From an uncultured Kangiella sp. (GTDB lineage: Bacteria > Pseudomonadota > Gammaproteobacteria > Enterobacterales > Kangiellaceae), in contig CANNDL010000006.1 of NCBI GenBank assembly GCA_947503435.1, positions 124,001-188,000 of the forward strand: a DNA stretch of 64,000 bases, written 5' to 3'. Below, in pieces: positions 40,271-51,207 of the stretch (position 1 is its first letter; each line of letters begins with the position of its first letter). The notes below the pieces were generated by a model. The model worked only from the letters and a program-made list of their open reading frames with translations, did not search any database and had not been told where the DNA came from. Position numbers and translations under genes: made by a program.

Positions 40271-40946
40271 GCTCTCTCGGGTCATCTAACCCATAAAACT
40301 TAATGTTTCGTTTAATACGTGGTCTATCATTGGCTTTGCGCCAGCGATTGGTATCTCTTAATGAGTAAACACAACCGCAATACTCTTGCTGGTAAAATTG
40401 TTCACGCTTGGAGATTTCAATCATGCGTTGAGCGCCGCCTTTTTTGCGCCAGTTGAAAGTCCAGTAGTCTACATCTTCATAGGGTTCGGCAGCTCTTAAG
40501 CCACAACCGTTGATTTGCTCCATATCTTTCCAGCGAGAAATTCCAAGGGTGCTTGATATTAGATTAAAACCGTTTTCCTCAGCAAATAAGGCGGTACGTT
40601 CAAATCGCATATCAAAGCAAGTAGTGCAGCGCGCGCCACGCTCAGGCTCATTTTCTTGGCCTTTGACACGCTCAAACCAATTGTCTTTATCGTAGTCGGC
40701 ATCGATAAATTCAATTCCTAGCTTGTCGCAGAAGCGCTTATTTTCATCTTTCCGAATTTCATACTCTTCAATTGGATGAATATTCGGATTGTAGAAGAAG
40801 ATTGTCTGTTCAATACCAGAATGATGAACCGCTTCCATGACTTCTGCTGCACATGGCGCACAACAAGAATGCATTAACACCTTTTCTTCGCCATTAGGCG
40901 TTTCAAGAATTGGGCGTTCGAAATTATCTACTGAATAAGGGTTCAT
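40263..40946 (-). CDS. queH: Epoxyqueuosine reductase QueH
   Basis: [58 protein letters not shown]. Confidence 0.93.
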   Translation of the reverse strand: MNPYSVDNFERPILETPNGEEKVLMHSCCAPCAAEVMEAVHHSGIEQTIFFYNPNIHPIEEYEIRKDENKRFCDKLGIEFIDADYDKDNWFERVKGQENEPERGARCTTCFDMRFERTALFAEENGFNLISSTLGISRWKDMEQINGCGLRAAEPYEDVDYWTFNWRKKGGAQRMIEISKREQFYQQEYCGCVYSLRDTNRWRKANDRPRIKRNIKFYGLDDPREQK

Positions 40947-40999
40947 AAAAAATCAACTGGTTAAATTTAGAGCAGTTTGCAGGGCGTGATTTTACTGGT

Positions 41000-42379
41000 C
41001 TAGCTAGGCTCTGGCAAGTCTATCGGTTGGTCTTGAGGTAGCTTCTTAGTTTTTCGGATAAATCGACCTAGCAGTAGAATTGCAGCGACAGTTAAGCCTG
41101 CAATAATGCCAATCCAGAAACCTTGCGCTTTCATATCATGATATTCCGCTAAGTAGTAGCCCAAAGGGAATCCTACTATCCAGTAGGAGAAGGCCATATA
41201 AACCATTGGGATAGTGGTGTCTTTCATACCGCGTAAGGCTCCAGCAGCATTAACCTGCAAGCCATCTGAGAATTGGAAAATAGCGGCCAGGAATATCAAA
41301 CTGGCGGCAATCTCGATAATAGGAACATCATCCGTATAAACGCCTACGATTTGATAGCGCAGGAATAGCATGATACTGACGGATATAATTTGGAAAATAA
41401 TTCCTAAACCAATTCCGCAATAACCCGCGAGGCGCATTTGGCCAAAACGCTTTTGGCCCATCCAATAGCCCACTCGAGCGGTAACGGCTACGGATAAACC
41501 CAGAGGTACCATAAAAGCAACTGCAGCGACGTTCATGGCAATTTGATGAGCGCCAGCTAATTGTTCACCATAGCGAGCGATAAAAATTCCCATACCACCA
41601 AACATGGCTATTTCCATGACCATTCCCAAGGCAATGGGTATTCCAATTTGGAAGTACTCTTTAGTTAATTTAATGCTAGGTAAGTTGAAATGCTTAAAGA
41701 TTTCAAACTTATCGTAAGCCTTATGTCTAAAAGTGAATATGGCTAGGAATAAAAACAGTAAAGTCCAAACGATACTGGTAGCGTAACCAGCACCAACTGC
41801 GCCCATGGCTTCCACACCAAGACCGCCGAAGATAAACCAGTAATTTAAAACCACATTAAAGGGAATGGCCATAAATGAGCAAATCATTACGGCTTTAGTT
41901 GAAAATAAGCCTTCATTGCCTGAGCGCAGAGCCAAAAACAAATAAACAGAGACAGTGCCCCAGCTTAAAGCTTTTAAATATTCACTAGTAGTAGTGACAA
42001 TGGCTTCAGGAATGCCGACTAAATTTAGTAAATGCTCTGAAAGGTTTAGTGCAATAAAACTAAGAATGCCGAATATAATAGCCATGACAAAGCCAAGTTG
42101 AAAAACTCTGCCAATGCGTTTTTCAGCTTTTTCGCCATTTAACTGCGCTACCATTGGATTAATGGCGATCATCATGCCCATAAATAGCGAAAAGATAATC
42201 ATAAACAGGTTAAAGCCTGTGCCAACCGCAGCAAGAGCATTAGCTGAAAAGTTACCAGACATAATGGTATCGCTAACACCAAGCGCCATCTGCGCAAGCT
42301 GTGCTAAGATCGCCGGGATGGCTATTTTAACTAGCTCACTAGTTTCTCGCTTAACTTGATGCGGTTGATACTTGCTCAT
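41000..42379 (-). CDS. MATE family efflux transporter (NorM-like)
   Basis: Twelve hydrophobic segments; ALGVSDTIMSGNFSANALAAVGTGFNLF; GVSLAVTARVG-type motif (LGLSVAVTARVGYWMG). Confidence 0.9.
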   Translation of the reverse strand: MSKYQPHQVKRETSELVKIAIPAILAQLAQMALGVSDTIMSGNFSANALAAVGTGFNLFMIIFSLFMGMMIAINPMVAQLNGEKAEKRIGRVFQLGFVMAIIFGILSFIALNLSEHLLNLVGIPEAIVTTTSEYLKALSWGTVSVYLFLALRSGNEGLFSTKAVMICSFMAIPFNVVLNYWFIFGGLGVEAMGAVGAGYATSIVWTLLFLFLAIFTFRHKAYDKFEIFKHFNLPSIKLTKEYFQIGIPIALGMVMEIAMFGGMGIFIARYGEQLAGAHQIAMNVAAVAFMVPLGLSVAVTARVGYWMGQKRFGQMRLAGYCGIGLGIIFQIISVSIMLFLRYQIVGVYTDDVPIIEIAASLIFLAAIFQFSDGLQVNAAGALRGMKDTTIPMVYMAFSYWIVGFPLGYYLAEYHDMKAQGFWIGIIAGLTVAAILLLGRFIRKTKKLPQDQPIDLPEPS

Positions 42380-42405
42380 TAATGGTTTCTTTATGGTTAT
42401 TATGT

Positions 42406-43560
42406 TTAATCAGTAAACTCGATTGCTGAGGCCATAATTAGACCTGTTAGTAATTCTCGAGTTAAATTTCTATCAGAAGTAAATTGCTTGGCATTTACTA
42501 ACTGGTAACTATTTAGCGTTTCAAGCAAGTCTAAGTCTTGCGCATTGGCAGAAAAATATTCGCCATTGATAAAGACCATCAGCTTATCAGCTTCTTTGAA
42601 AAAGGCGAGGCGGCTAAGAGCATTTAACTTAAAGTGTTTAAAGAAAGCGACTTCCGACAATTCTTCAGCTTCGCAAAGACTAATTTCGCCAAATTGCTCC
42701 TCTAAAAGTTCAGGATATTTAAGTTGAGTAACTTCTTTGCCAATGGCTATTTTTAGCTTTTCATTAAAGGCTGCTTTTTGAATAGATTCTTGTGCCCACT
42801 GGTTAATCTTATCAGGAAGCTGGCCAGGTTGGCTGCTCGTACTTAGAATTCCTTCATCTTGCCATAACTGATTCAAATCACTGGCCGATTCCTCTAAAAG
42901 CTGTTGAGTTATGGCTTCTAAATTCGGTGCTCTAAAGCCTACTGAGTAACAAATAGAATCGCCAATCGACTCGCCCCAGTGCGGTGTATTTGGAGGTATA
43001 TAAAGTAGATCGCCAGCCTCAACTTCAATATCTAGATCTGCATCAAAAGCTGCTATTTGGGAAATTTCAGGATGAGGGGAGTGCTTGACCACCGTTTGAT
43101 CCTTATGTCCAACTCGCCAGCGTCTTTTACCAGCTCCTTGAATTAAAAACACATCATACTGATCAAGATGCGGGCCAACGCCGCCTTTGTCAGTAGCAAA
43201 TGAAACCATCACATCATCTAAGCGCCAGCGAGGCATAAAGTTGCAAGCTTTGATCAGTGATTGCAGGGGTTCATGGAAGTAATCTAAAGACTGTACTAAT
43301 AAAGTCCAGTTTTCTTCTGGTAAGTCTTCATAAATGGATTCGTCTAATGGCCCATGCTCTAAATCCCAATTGCCATCAAACTGACGAATAAGCCGTGATT
43401 CAATTTCTTCTTCTAAAGAAAAGCCTGCTAGCTCTTCAGGTGAAACTAAACCTTGCATAAAGTCATTAGCAAAAGCCCCTCGGATTAGGAGGGGCTTTTT
43501 TTGCCAATAGTCTTTAAAAAAAGTTTCAGCTGAAATATTAGAATTAAAAATATTTGCCAT
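42406..43560 (-). CDS. roxA: Cupin-fold 2-oxoglutarate oxygenase, ribosomal oxygenase RoxA/YcfD family
   Basis: FFKDYWQKKPLLIRGAF, GVGPHLDQYDVFLIQGAGKRRWRVG, DLLYIPPNTPHWGESIGDSICYSVGFRAP. Confidence 0.9.
   Translation of the reverse strand: MANIFNSNISAETFFKDYWQKKPLLIRGAFANDFMQGLVSPEELAGFSLEEEIESRLIRQFDGNWDLEHGPLDESIYEDLPEENWTLLVQSLDYFHEPLQSLIKACNFMPRWRLDDVMVSFATDKGGVGPHLDQYDVFLIQGAGKRRWRVGHKDQTVVKHSPHPEISQIAAFDADLDIEVEAGDLLYIPPNTPHWGESIGDSICYSVGFRAPNLEAITQQLLEESASDLNQLWQDEGILSTSSQPGQLPDKINQWAQESIQKAAFNEKLKIAIGKEVTQLKYPELLEEQFGEISLCEAEELSEVAFFKHFKLNALSRLAFFKEADKLMVFINGEYFSANAQDLDLLETLNSYQLVNAKQFTSDRNLTRELLTGLIMASAIEFTD
43472..43504 (+). terminator. Terminator-like hairpin within the roxA coding region, optimal orientation antisense to roxA
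   Basis: AAAAGCCCCTC-GGATTAG-GAGGGGCTTTTTT: 11-bp perfect stem, 7-nt loop, followed by T-tract on + strand. Confidence 0.6.
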
Positions 43561-43563
43561 TAA

Positions 43564-44976
<1,413 letters not shown>

Positions 44977-45001
44977 TTATTCGCCAATGATGATCACCTA
45001 A

Positions 45002-45030
45002 AATAAAGGCGAGCATTTAGCTCGCCTTAT
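45002..45030 (-). terminator. Rho-independent terminator after the lipoprotein gene
   Basis: Minus strand AAGGCGAGCTAAATGCTCGCCTTTATTT. Confidence 0.75.
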
Positions 45031-45045
45031 TGGAGATTTCTGATC

Positions 45046-45498
45046 TTAAAGGTCTAAAATATCAATGATTTCGCGAGTGTTATGGATAACCCGAACGACT
45101 TTCCCTTCTATTTCTAAAATTTTACTGCCAACAGGGCCGATCGGTAAACGGCGACGTAGCTCATAAGGAATATCGCGGCCGTGCACATAAATATCGCCTG
45201 GAATGACTTCACCTCGCGCCATCTTCTTTTGCCAACCTGGCGGTAATTGCCCAGTTCGCTCGTATTTCTTCTGTAATCCTTTAGGTAGCTTCTTAGCTTT
45301 TTTAGGCTTATTGCGTCCATGATCGGAATAGTACTCACGTATCATGCGCTTTTCATTATCGGTAAATATGCCTGATGAGCCAGAAGGATATTGCTTTTCA
45401 TAACGATCATCGCGATCAGGGTAGCCAAGTGTCTCGCAGCCAGTTACGAATAAAGGCGCAATGATAATAGTTGCCATTAGGATTTTTGATAGTTTCAT
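45046..45498 (-). CDS. Small basic lipoprotein, CigR/RcnB-like
   Basis: Lipobox FVTGC; KLPKGLQKKYERTGQLPPGWQKKMARGEVIPGDIYVHGRDIPYELRRRLP. Confidence 0.55.
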   Translation of the reverse strand: MKLSKILMATIIIAPLFVTGCETLGYPDRDDRYEKQYPSGSSGIFTDNEKRMIREYYSDHGRNKPKKAKKLPKGLQKKYERTGQLPPGWQKKMARGEVIPGDIYVHGRDIPYELRRRLPIGPVGSKILEIEGKVVRVIHNTREIIDILDL

Positions 45499-45632
45499 TT
45501 GTGTTACCTAAATTGTATTTTTCTTACCTGAATATAGCTCATACTCTCATCAATATACAAACCTCCTACCGAGTATTATTTGTACAGCGGCTTTTGTGAT
45601 GTTATATAAAGGTATGATTTTAAGGATAAAAC

Positions 45633-46427
45633 ATGTCATCTATGCTCAGATTCTTTAGTAAAATTCGCAAGTCACTACTTGATGAAGGTAAAGTTGCACG
45701 ATATACCAAATACGCCATTGGGGAAATCTTTTTGGTGGTTGTGGGTATCTTGATTGCTTTGCAGATTAATAATTGGAATGAGGCGCGGAAAGATCGCGTT
45801 CAAGAACAAGAGTTATTATTGCAATTAAAAGGTGAGTATGAGAGTAATCTTGCTGAGCTTGACCAAAAAATCAAGATGCGGAACAAAATCATTGTTTCTG
45901 CTTTTAAATTACTAGAATACCAAGACAATTCAACAAAAAGAGAAGCAAATGATATTTATAAGCACCTTAACCAAATTTCAGTTACTCCTACTTTTGATCC
46001 AATAATTAACGATATTATCAGCTCTGATCGAATTAAATTGCTACAAAATACAGAGCTAAAAAAATTATTAACTCGATGGACTAGTGATGTCACTTATGTA
46101 ACCGAAGAAGAGCAACAATGGGCAAAATATCGTAGCGAACGAATGAGGCCCGATATTATGAAATATACCTCTAGCCGCTCGCGCTTTAATGTATATTTTA
46201 ATAGTAATCTAGTAGAAGACTTCTTTTTGGGTGACGACTTAGAGGTTGAGTTTGATCTTGGTGACTCAAAGCGCAAGCAAGATATTAATGTTGTTTTTGA
46301 GCAATCAAATTTAGAAGACCATGTAGCTATTGCTGCTACTTGGAGTCGATTGATAAATGAGCAATCTAAAATATTAAGAAAGCGTATTCTAGAGATATTA
46401 GATTTGATTGAAAAGGATTTGGAGTAA
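45633..46427 (+). CDS. DUF6090-like membrane protein, tandem copy 1
   Basis: RFFSKIRKSLLDEGKVARYTKYAIGEIFLVVVGILIALQINNWNEARK N-terminus shared with the next two ORFs. Confidence 0.8.
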   Translation: MSSMLRFFSKIRKSLLDEGKVARYTKYAIGEIFLVVVGILIALQINNWNEARKDRVQEQELLLQLKGEYESNLAELDQKIKMRNKIIVSAFKLLEYQDNSTKREANDIYKHLNQISVTPTFDPIINDIISSDRIKLLQNTELKKLLTRWTSDVTYVTEEEQQWAKYRSERMRPDIMKYTSSRSRFNVYFNSNLVEDFFLGDDLEVEFDLGDSKRKQDINVVFEQSNLEDHVAIAATWSRLINEQSKILRKRILEILDLIEKDLE

Positions 46428-46432
46428 ACACT

Positions 46433-47179
46433 ATGTTTAGGTTTTTTAGCAAAATCCGCAAATCCTTGCTCGACGAGGGTAAAGCGGCGAGATATACCAA
46501 ATACGCTATCGGGGAAATTTTTTTGGTGGTGATTGGTATTTTGATTGCTTTGCAGATTAATAATTGGAATGAGCAAAGGGTGTTAGATGCCAGAACTCAA
46601 GATTATTATCTGCAATTATTGGATGATCTGAACAGTGATAAATTAGAAGTAATTAAGATATCCAAGATTTATCAAGCCGAACTCAAACAATACCAAGATT
46701 ATTTAAGTTTATATGACACCAAGGAGTTGGAGCCAAAAGAAGCTTTTGATCATCTTTTTAAATTGCCAATAATAACTCGACCGTTCACTTTTAGTAGCAA
46801 TACTTTTGATACCTTACAAAGTAGTGCTGATATAGTGTTACTGCCTGCTTCTATACGCAATAACCTAGCAAATTTAAAGCGCACTCAAGAGCTGTCTATC
46901 ATTAGGTATGAACAAGTCAATAATGGTAAAAACAGTTTGGTAGAAAAATTAAACCCATATTTAGGTTCTACAACCCTTATTAAACGATTAGAACGGCAGC
47001 CAAGTATGAAGGAGTTTTTTAATATAGAAGGAAATTTTAAAGAATTGATTCTGATTTATGAAGGGATTCATCGTTGGCGAGAAGTTTGGTTTTATGAGTC
47101 AATTGAGTTCCTGAATGCAATATTGAGCCAGATTGATGCGTTAATCATTCAGATAGAAGAGCAAATAGAGCATGATTAG
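46433..47179 (+). CDS. DUF6090-like membrane protein, tandem copy 2
   Basis: RFFSKIRKSLLDEGKAARYTKYAIGEIFLVVIGILIALQINNWNEQR; divergent C-terminal region. Confidence 0.8.
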   Translation: MFRFFSKIRKSLLDEGKAARYTKYAIGEIFLVVIGILIALQINNWNEQRVLDARTQDYYLQLLDDLNSDKLEVIKISKIYQAELKQYQDYLSLYDTKELEPKEAFDHLFKLPIITRPFTFSSNTFDTLQSSADIVLLPASIRNNLANLKRTQELSIIRYEQVNNGKNSLVEKLNPYLGSTTLIKRLERQPSMKEFFNIEGNFKELILIYEGIHRWREVWFYESIEFLNAILSQIDALIIQIEEQIEHD

Positions 47180-47915
47180 ATTCTTTAGCAAAATCCGTAA
47201 ATCCTTACTTGATGAAGGTAAAGCCGCAAGATATACCAAATACGCCATTGGGGAAATCTTTTTGGTGGTTGTGGGTATCTTGATAGCTTTGCAGATTAAT
47301 AATTGGAATGAAGAGCGGAAAGACGGACTGATTGAAGTTTCGTTGATTGAAAAAATTCTTACTGATTTGAACGAAACTCATATATCGCTTGAAGATGATA
47401 TAAATATCAATCAAAGAGCTATAAACTCTAATAATCTAATTACAGAAGCACTTACGAGCAATAAAGATTATGAGGATTCTTTTGATCAGCACTTTGGTAA
47501 TATTCAATACAATGCTCAATTTACTGTAACTTCTAGTGGCTATGAGCAATTAAGGTCAAGCGGATTTGTGACTATTTCAAATAGTGAGGTTAGAGAAGTT
47601 ATTTTAAATGTTTATGATCAATGGTTTGATTTTTTGCAGCGACTTAATGATAAAAATGACATTATCAGTGTTCAGCAATTTAATCCCAAGTATCAACAAT
47701 ATTTTTCCAAATTTTCTGTAAAAAACCTAACTAAAAGTGAATCAGAATTTAAACCTATAAATTATGATAACTTAAAAGGCAATAAAGATTTTTTACATTT
47801 GCTTGCTACTCAAAAGTTTAATAACCAATTTAATATAGAGGTTTTGCGAAATATGAACATACTGATTGAAGAAGCAGCAATTAAGCTTAAGAATGAATTA
47901 GAACGATTGAATTGA
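47172..47915 (+). CDS. DUF6090-like membrane protein, tandem copy 3
   Basis: MIRFFSKIRKSLLDEGKAARYTKYAIGEIFLVVVGILIALQINNWNEERK; start overlaps copy 2 stop (ATGATTAG). Confidence 0.8.
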   Translation: MIRFFSKIRKSLLDEGKAARYTKYAIGEIFLVVVGILIALQINNWNEERKDGLIEVSLIEKILTDLNETHISLEDDININQRAINSNNLITEALTSNKDYEDSFDQHFGNIQYNAQFTVTSSGYEQLRSSGFVTISNSEVREVILNVYDQWFDFLQRLNDKNDIISVQQFNPKYQQYFSKFSVKNLTKSESEFKPINYDNLKGNKDFLHLLATQKFNNQFNIEVLRNMNILIEEAAIKLKNELERLN

Positions 47916-48110
47916 GCTATTTTTAGCTGCCGATTTATTAATCAAACAATGCTTGCCCAGTTTTTCAACACTTCAATTGCTAGTTAAAACCTAATACAAC
48001 AACTTCTATCTTATGCTATAATTTCGCTCTATTTTTGCTTGATTGTTGAGTGTTTTTTATACAGTCAGGCCTTCCGTGATGAGACTAAGAATACAACGAG
48101 GACTTTTAGC

Positions 48111-50726
48111 GTGTTAGAAGCATATCGTAAGCATGTTGCCGAAAGAGCCGAGCAGGGCATTCCTGCATTGCCGTTAAGCGCCGAGCAAGTAAATGGCTTA
48201 ATTGAATTATTGAAAAATCCGCCTGCGGGCGAAGAAGAGTTTTTGGTTGATTTATTGACCAATCGTGTACCGCCGGGTGTAGATGAAGCGGCTTATGTTA
48301 AAGCCGGCTTCTTATCAGCAATCGTTAAAGGTGATACCTCTTCGCCATTGGTATCCAAAGAGCACGCCGTTAAATTGTTAGGTACTATGTTGGGCGGCTA
48401 TAACATCGCAACTTTAGTTGAATTGTTAGATGACTCTGAGCTAGCTGAGTTAGCGGGCGAACAATTAAAGCACACTTTGTTGATGTTTGATGCTTTCCAT
48501 GATGTAGCTGAAAAATCTAAAAATGGTAATGTCGTTGCTGCAGCAGTAGTTCAGTCTTGGGCTGACGCTGAGTGGTTCAAATCTAAAGATTCGTTAGCAG
48601 AGAAAATCTCTTTAACGGTATTCAAAGTTCCTGGCGAAACCAATACAGATGATTTATCTCCTGCGCAAGACGCTTGGTCTCGTCCAGATATCCCATTGCA
48701 CGCTTTAGCTATGCTTAAGAATGCACGTGAAGGCATCGATCCTGATAAGCAGGGCGAAATTGGTCCAATCAAGTTAATTGATGAATTAGAAGCTCGCGGC
48801 TATCCATTAGTTTATGTGGGTGATGTTGTAGGTACGGGTTCATCACGTAAGTCAGCGACTAACTCTGTTTTATGGTACATGGGTGACGATATTCCTCACG
48901 TTCCTAACAAGCGCGATGGCGGTTTCTGTTTCGGTGGAAATATTGCGCCAATCTTCTTTAATACGATGGAAGATGCGGGTGCTTTACCAATCGAAATGGA
49001 CGTTTCTAAAATGAATATGGGCGATTTAGTTCATGTTTATCCTTTTGAAGGCAAAGTAGAAAATGACGCTGGTGAAGTGATTTCTACGTTTGAATTAAAA
49101 ACTGATGTTCTGTTAGACGAAGTTCAAGCGGGTGGTCGTATCCCATTAATCATTGGTCGTGGCTTAACAGCGCGTGCTCGTGAATACTTAGGCATGCCAG
49201 CGGCAGACTTTTTCCGTAAGCCTGATGAAGTAGAAGCTTCCGATAAAGGTTTTACACTTGCTCAAAAAATGGTTGGTCAAGCTTGTGGTGTTGCTGGTGT
49301 TCGTCCGGGTCAATACTGTGAACCAAAAATGACTACTGTTGGCTCGCAAGATACAACAGGCCCTATGACTCGTGATGAGCTTAAAGATTTGGCTTGTTTA
49401 GGTTTCTCTGCCGACTTAGTGATGCAGTCTTTCTGTCACACAGCAGCTTATCCAAAGCCAGTTGATATTGATACGCAACATAACTTGCCTGATTTCATTA
49501 TGAATCGTGGTGGTGTTTCATTGCGTCCAGGTGACGGTATTATTCACTCATGGTTAAATCGTATGTTATTGCCCGATACCGTTGGTACTGGTGGTGACTC
49601 TCATACGCGTTTCCCATTAGGTATTTCTTTCCCTGCAGGTTCTGGTTTAGTAGCTTTCGCTGCGGCAACAGGCGTTATGCCATTGGATATGCCTGAATCA
49701 GTATTGGTTAGGTTTACTGGTGAAATGCAACCAGGTATTACTTTACGTGACTTAGTACATGCTATTCCTTATCAGGCAATTAAAGATGGTTATTTAACCG
49801 TTGAGAAAGCCGGTAAGAAAAATATTTTCTCTGGTCGTATTCTTGAGATTGAAGGTCTAGGTGATTTAACTGCTGAGCAAGCGTTTGAGCTTTCAGATGC
49901 ATCTGCCGAGCGTTCAGCTGCAGGTTGTACCATTGAGATGAGCGAAGCGTCTGTTTCTGAATACTTAAACTCTAACGTTGTTCTATTAAAGTGGATGATG
50001 GCTAATGGCTATGGTGACGAGCGTACAATTGGTCGTCGTGTAGCTAAGATGGAAGAGTGGTTAGCGAACCCAAGCTTGATGAAAGCGGATAAAGATGCTG
50101 AGTATGAAGCAGTAATTGAAATCAATATGAGCGAACTAAAAGAGCCTGTATTATGTGCGCCAAATGATCCAGATGACGCGCGCTTATTATCTGAAGTTCA
50201 GGGCGACAAAATTGATGAAGTATTCATCGGTTCTTGTATGACTAACATCGGTCACTTCCGTGCGGCTTCTAAATTATTAGAAACTGTTGAAGCAGGAACA
50301 CTGCAAACTCGTCTTTGGATTGCGCCACCAACTAAAATGGATGAGCATCAATTGATGGAAGAAGGGCATTACAATATCTTCGGTCGTTCAGGCGCCCGTT
50401 TAGAAATGCCAGGTTGTTCGTTATGTATGGGTAACCAAGCGCGAGTGGCTCCAAAATCAACGGTTGTTTCTACCTCTACACGTAACTTCCCGAACCGTTT
50501 AGGGCAGGGTGCTAATGTTTATTTGGCTTCTGCTGAATTGGCGGCGATTTCTGCTTTATTAGGCAAGTTACCGACTCCAGAAGAGTATTTAGAGTATGCA
50601 ACTAAGATTGACTCTATGGCGGATGAAATCTACGTTTATATGAACTTCCATCAAATGGAAGAATATAAAGAAAAGGCCAATACAGTTACGATTCCTGTTG
50701 AGAATTTAGTAACTGTTGATGCCTAA
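48111..50726 (+). CDS. acnB: Bifunctional aconitate hydratase 2 / 2-methylisocitrate dehydratase
   Basis: [38 protein letters not shown]; Fe-S motif region [14 protein letters not shown] at 48111 is preceded by AACGAGGA and matches known AcnB N-termini better than the 48039 ORF start. Confidence 0.95.
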   Translation: MLEAYRKHVAERAEQGIPALPLSAEQVNGLIELLKNPPAGEEEFLVDLLTNRVPPGVDEAAYVKAGFLSAIVKGDTSSPLVSKEHAVKLLGTMLGGYNIATLVELLDDSELAELAGEQLKHTLLMFDAFHDVAEKSKNGNVVAAAVVQSWADAEWFKSKDSLAEKISLTVFKVPGETNTDDLSPAQDAWSRPDIPLHALAMLKNAREGIDPDKQGEIGPIKLIDELEARGYPLVYVGDVVGTGSSRKSATNSVLWYMGDDIPHVPNKRDGGFCFGGNIAPIFFNTMEDAGALPIEMDVSKMNMGDLVHVYPFEGKVENDAGEVISTFELKTDVLLDEVQAGGRIPLIIGRGLTARAREYLGMPAADFFRKPDEVEASDKGFTLAQKMVGQACGVAGVRPGQYCEPKMTTVGSQDTTGPMTRDELKDLACLGFSADLVMQSFCHTAAYPKPVDIDTQHNLPDFIMNRGGVSLRPGDGIIHSWLNRMLLPDTVGTGGDSHTRFPLGISFPAGSGLVAFAAATGVMPLDMPESVLVRFTGEMQPGITLRDLVHAIPYQAIKDGYLTVEKAGKKNIFSGRILEIEGLGDLTAEQAFELSDASAERSAAGCTIEMSEASVSEYLNSNVVLLKWMMANGYGDERTIGRRVAKMEEWLANPSLMKADKDAEYEAVIEINMSELKEPVLCAPNDPDDARLLSEVQGDKIDEVFIGSCMTNIGHFRAASKLLETVEAGTLQTRLWIAPPTKMDEHQLMEEGHYNIFGRSGARLEMPGCSLCMGNQARVAPKSTVVSTSTRNFPNRLGQGANVYLASAELAAISALLGKLPTPEEYLEYATKIDSMADEIYVYMNFHQMEEYKEKANTVTIPVENLVTVDA

Positions 50727-50745
50727 ATTTAGCTTTTAGCTAATT

Positions 50746-50782
50746 AAAGCCCATAGCTTGTAAGAGTTATGGGCTTTTTTAT
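50746..50782 (+). terminator. Rho-independent terminator after acnB
   Basis: AAAGCCCATAGCTTGTAAGAGTTATGGGCTTTTTTATG. Confidence 0.8.
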
Positions 50783-50805
50783 GACTTAATTTCAGGAGAG
50801 GAATA

Positions 50806-51207
50806 ATGGCTTTAGTTTATACCCCCATTTATGCAGGCTTATTGGCCGTTTTGATTATTGTATTATCCGTTAAAGTTGCTTTGACCCGGCGTAGATTGCG
50901 CATTGGAGTGGGTGACAAGGGCGACAGAGAGATGTTGCAAGTGGTAAGGGTTCATGGCAATGCAATAGAATATATTCCTCTTACTTTATTGCTGATGGCA
51001 TTCGCTGAGTTTAATGGAGCTAATATTTATTTTATTAATATCTGTGGCGTAGCGTTATTTGTGGGGCGCATACTTCATGCATACGGCTTAGGTAAAAATA
51101 TTGGGATAACTTTAGGAAGAACTTACGGCACATCACTAACTTGGTTAGTTATACTGGCTTTAGGTGTTTATCTTCTGTTTTCAAGTATCAAAGCAATACT
51201 GGCTTAA
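50806..51207 (+). CDS. MAPEG family membrane protein
   Basis: RVHGNAIEYIPLTLLLMAFAEFNG and FVGRILHAYGL motifs. Confidence 0.87.
   Translation: MALVYTPIYAGLLAVLIIVLSVKVALTRRRLRIGVGDKGDREMLQVVRVHGNAIEYIPLTLLLMAFAEFNGANIYFINICGVALFVGRILHAYGLGKNIGITLGRTYGTSLTWLVILALGVYLLFSSIKAILA

Noticed and set aside
46094-46576. 160-aa - strand ORF across the DUF6090 copy 1/copy 2 junction
   Set aside because: Antisense to two homologous sense ORFs; equivalent antisense ORFs arise from the repeated sequence.
45633-47915. Possible CRISPR- or transposon-like direct repeats
   Set aside because: The repeats are in-frame coding sequence for the same N-terminal TM anchor, spaced by whole genes; no terminal inverted repeats or transposase.
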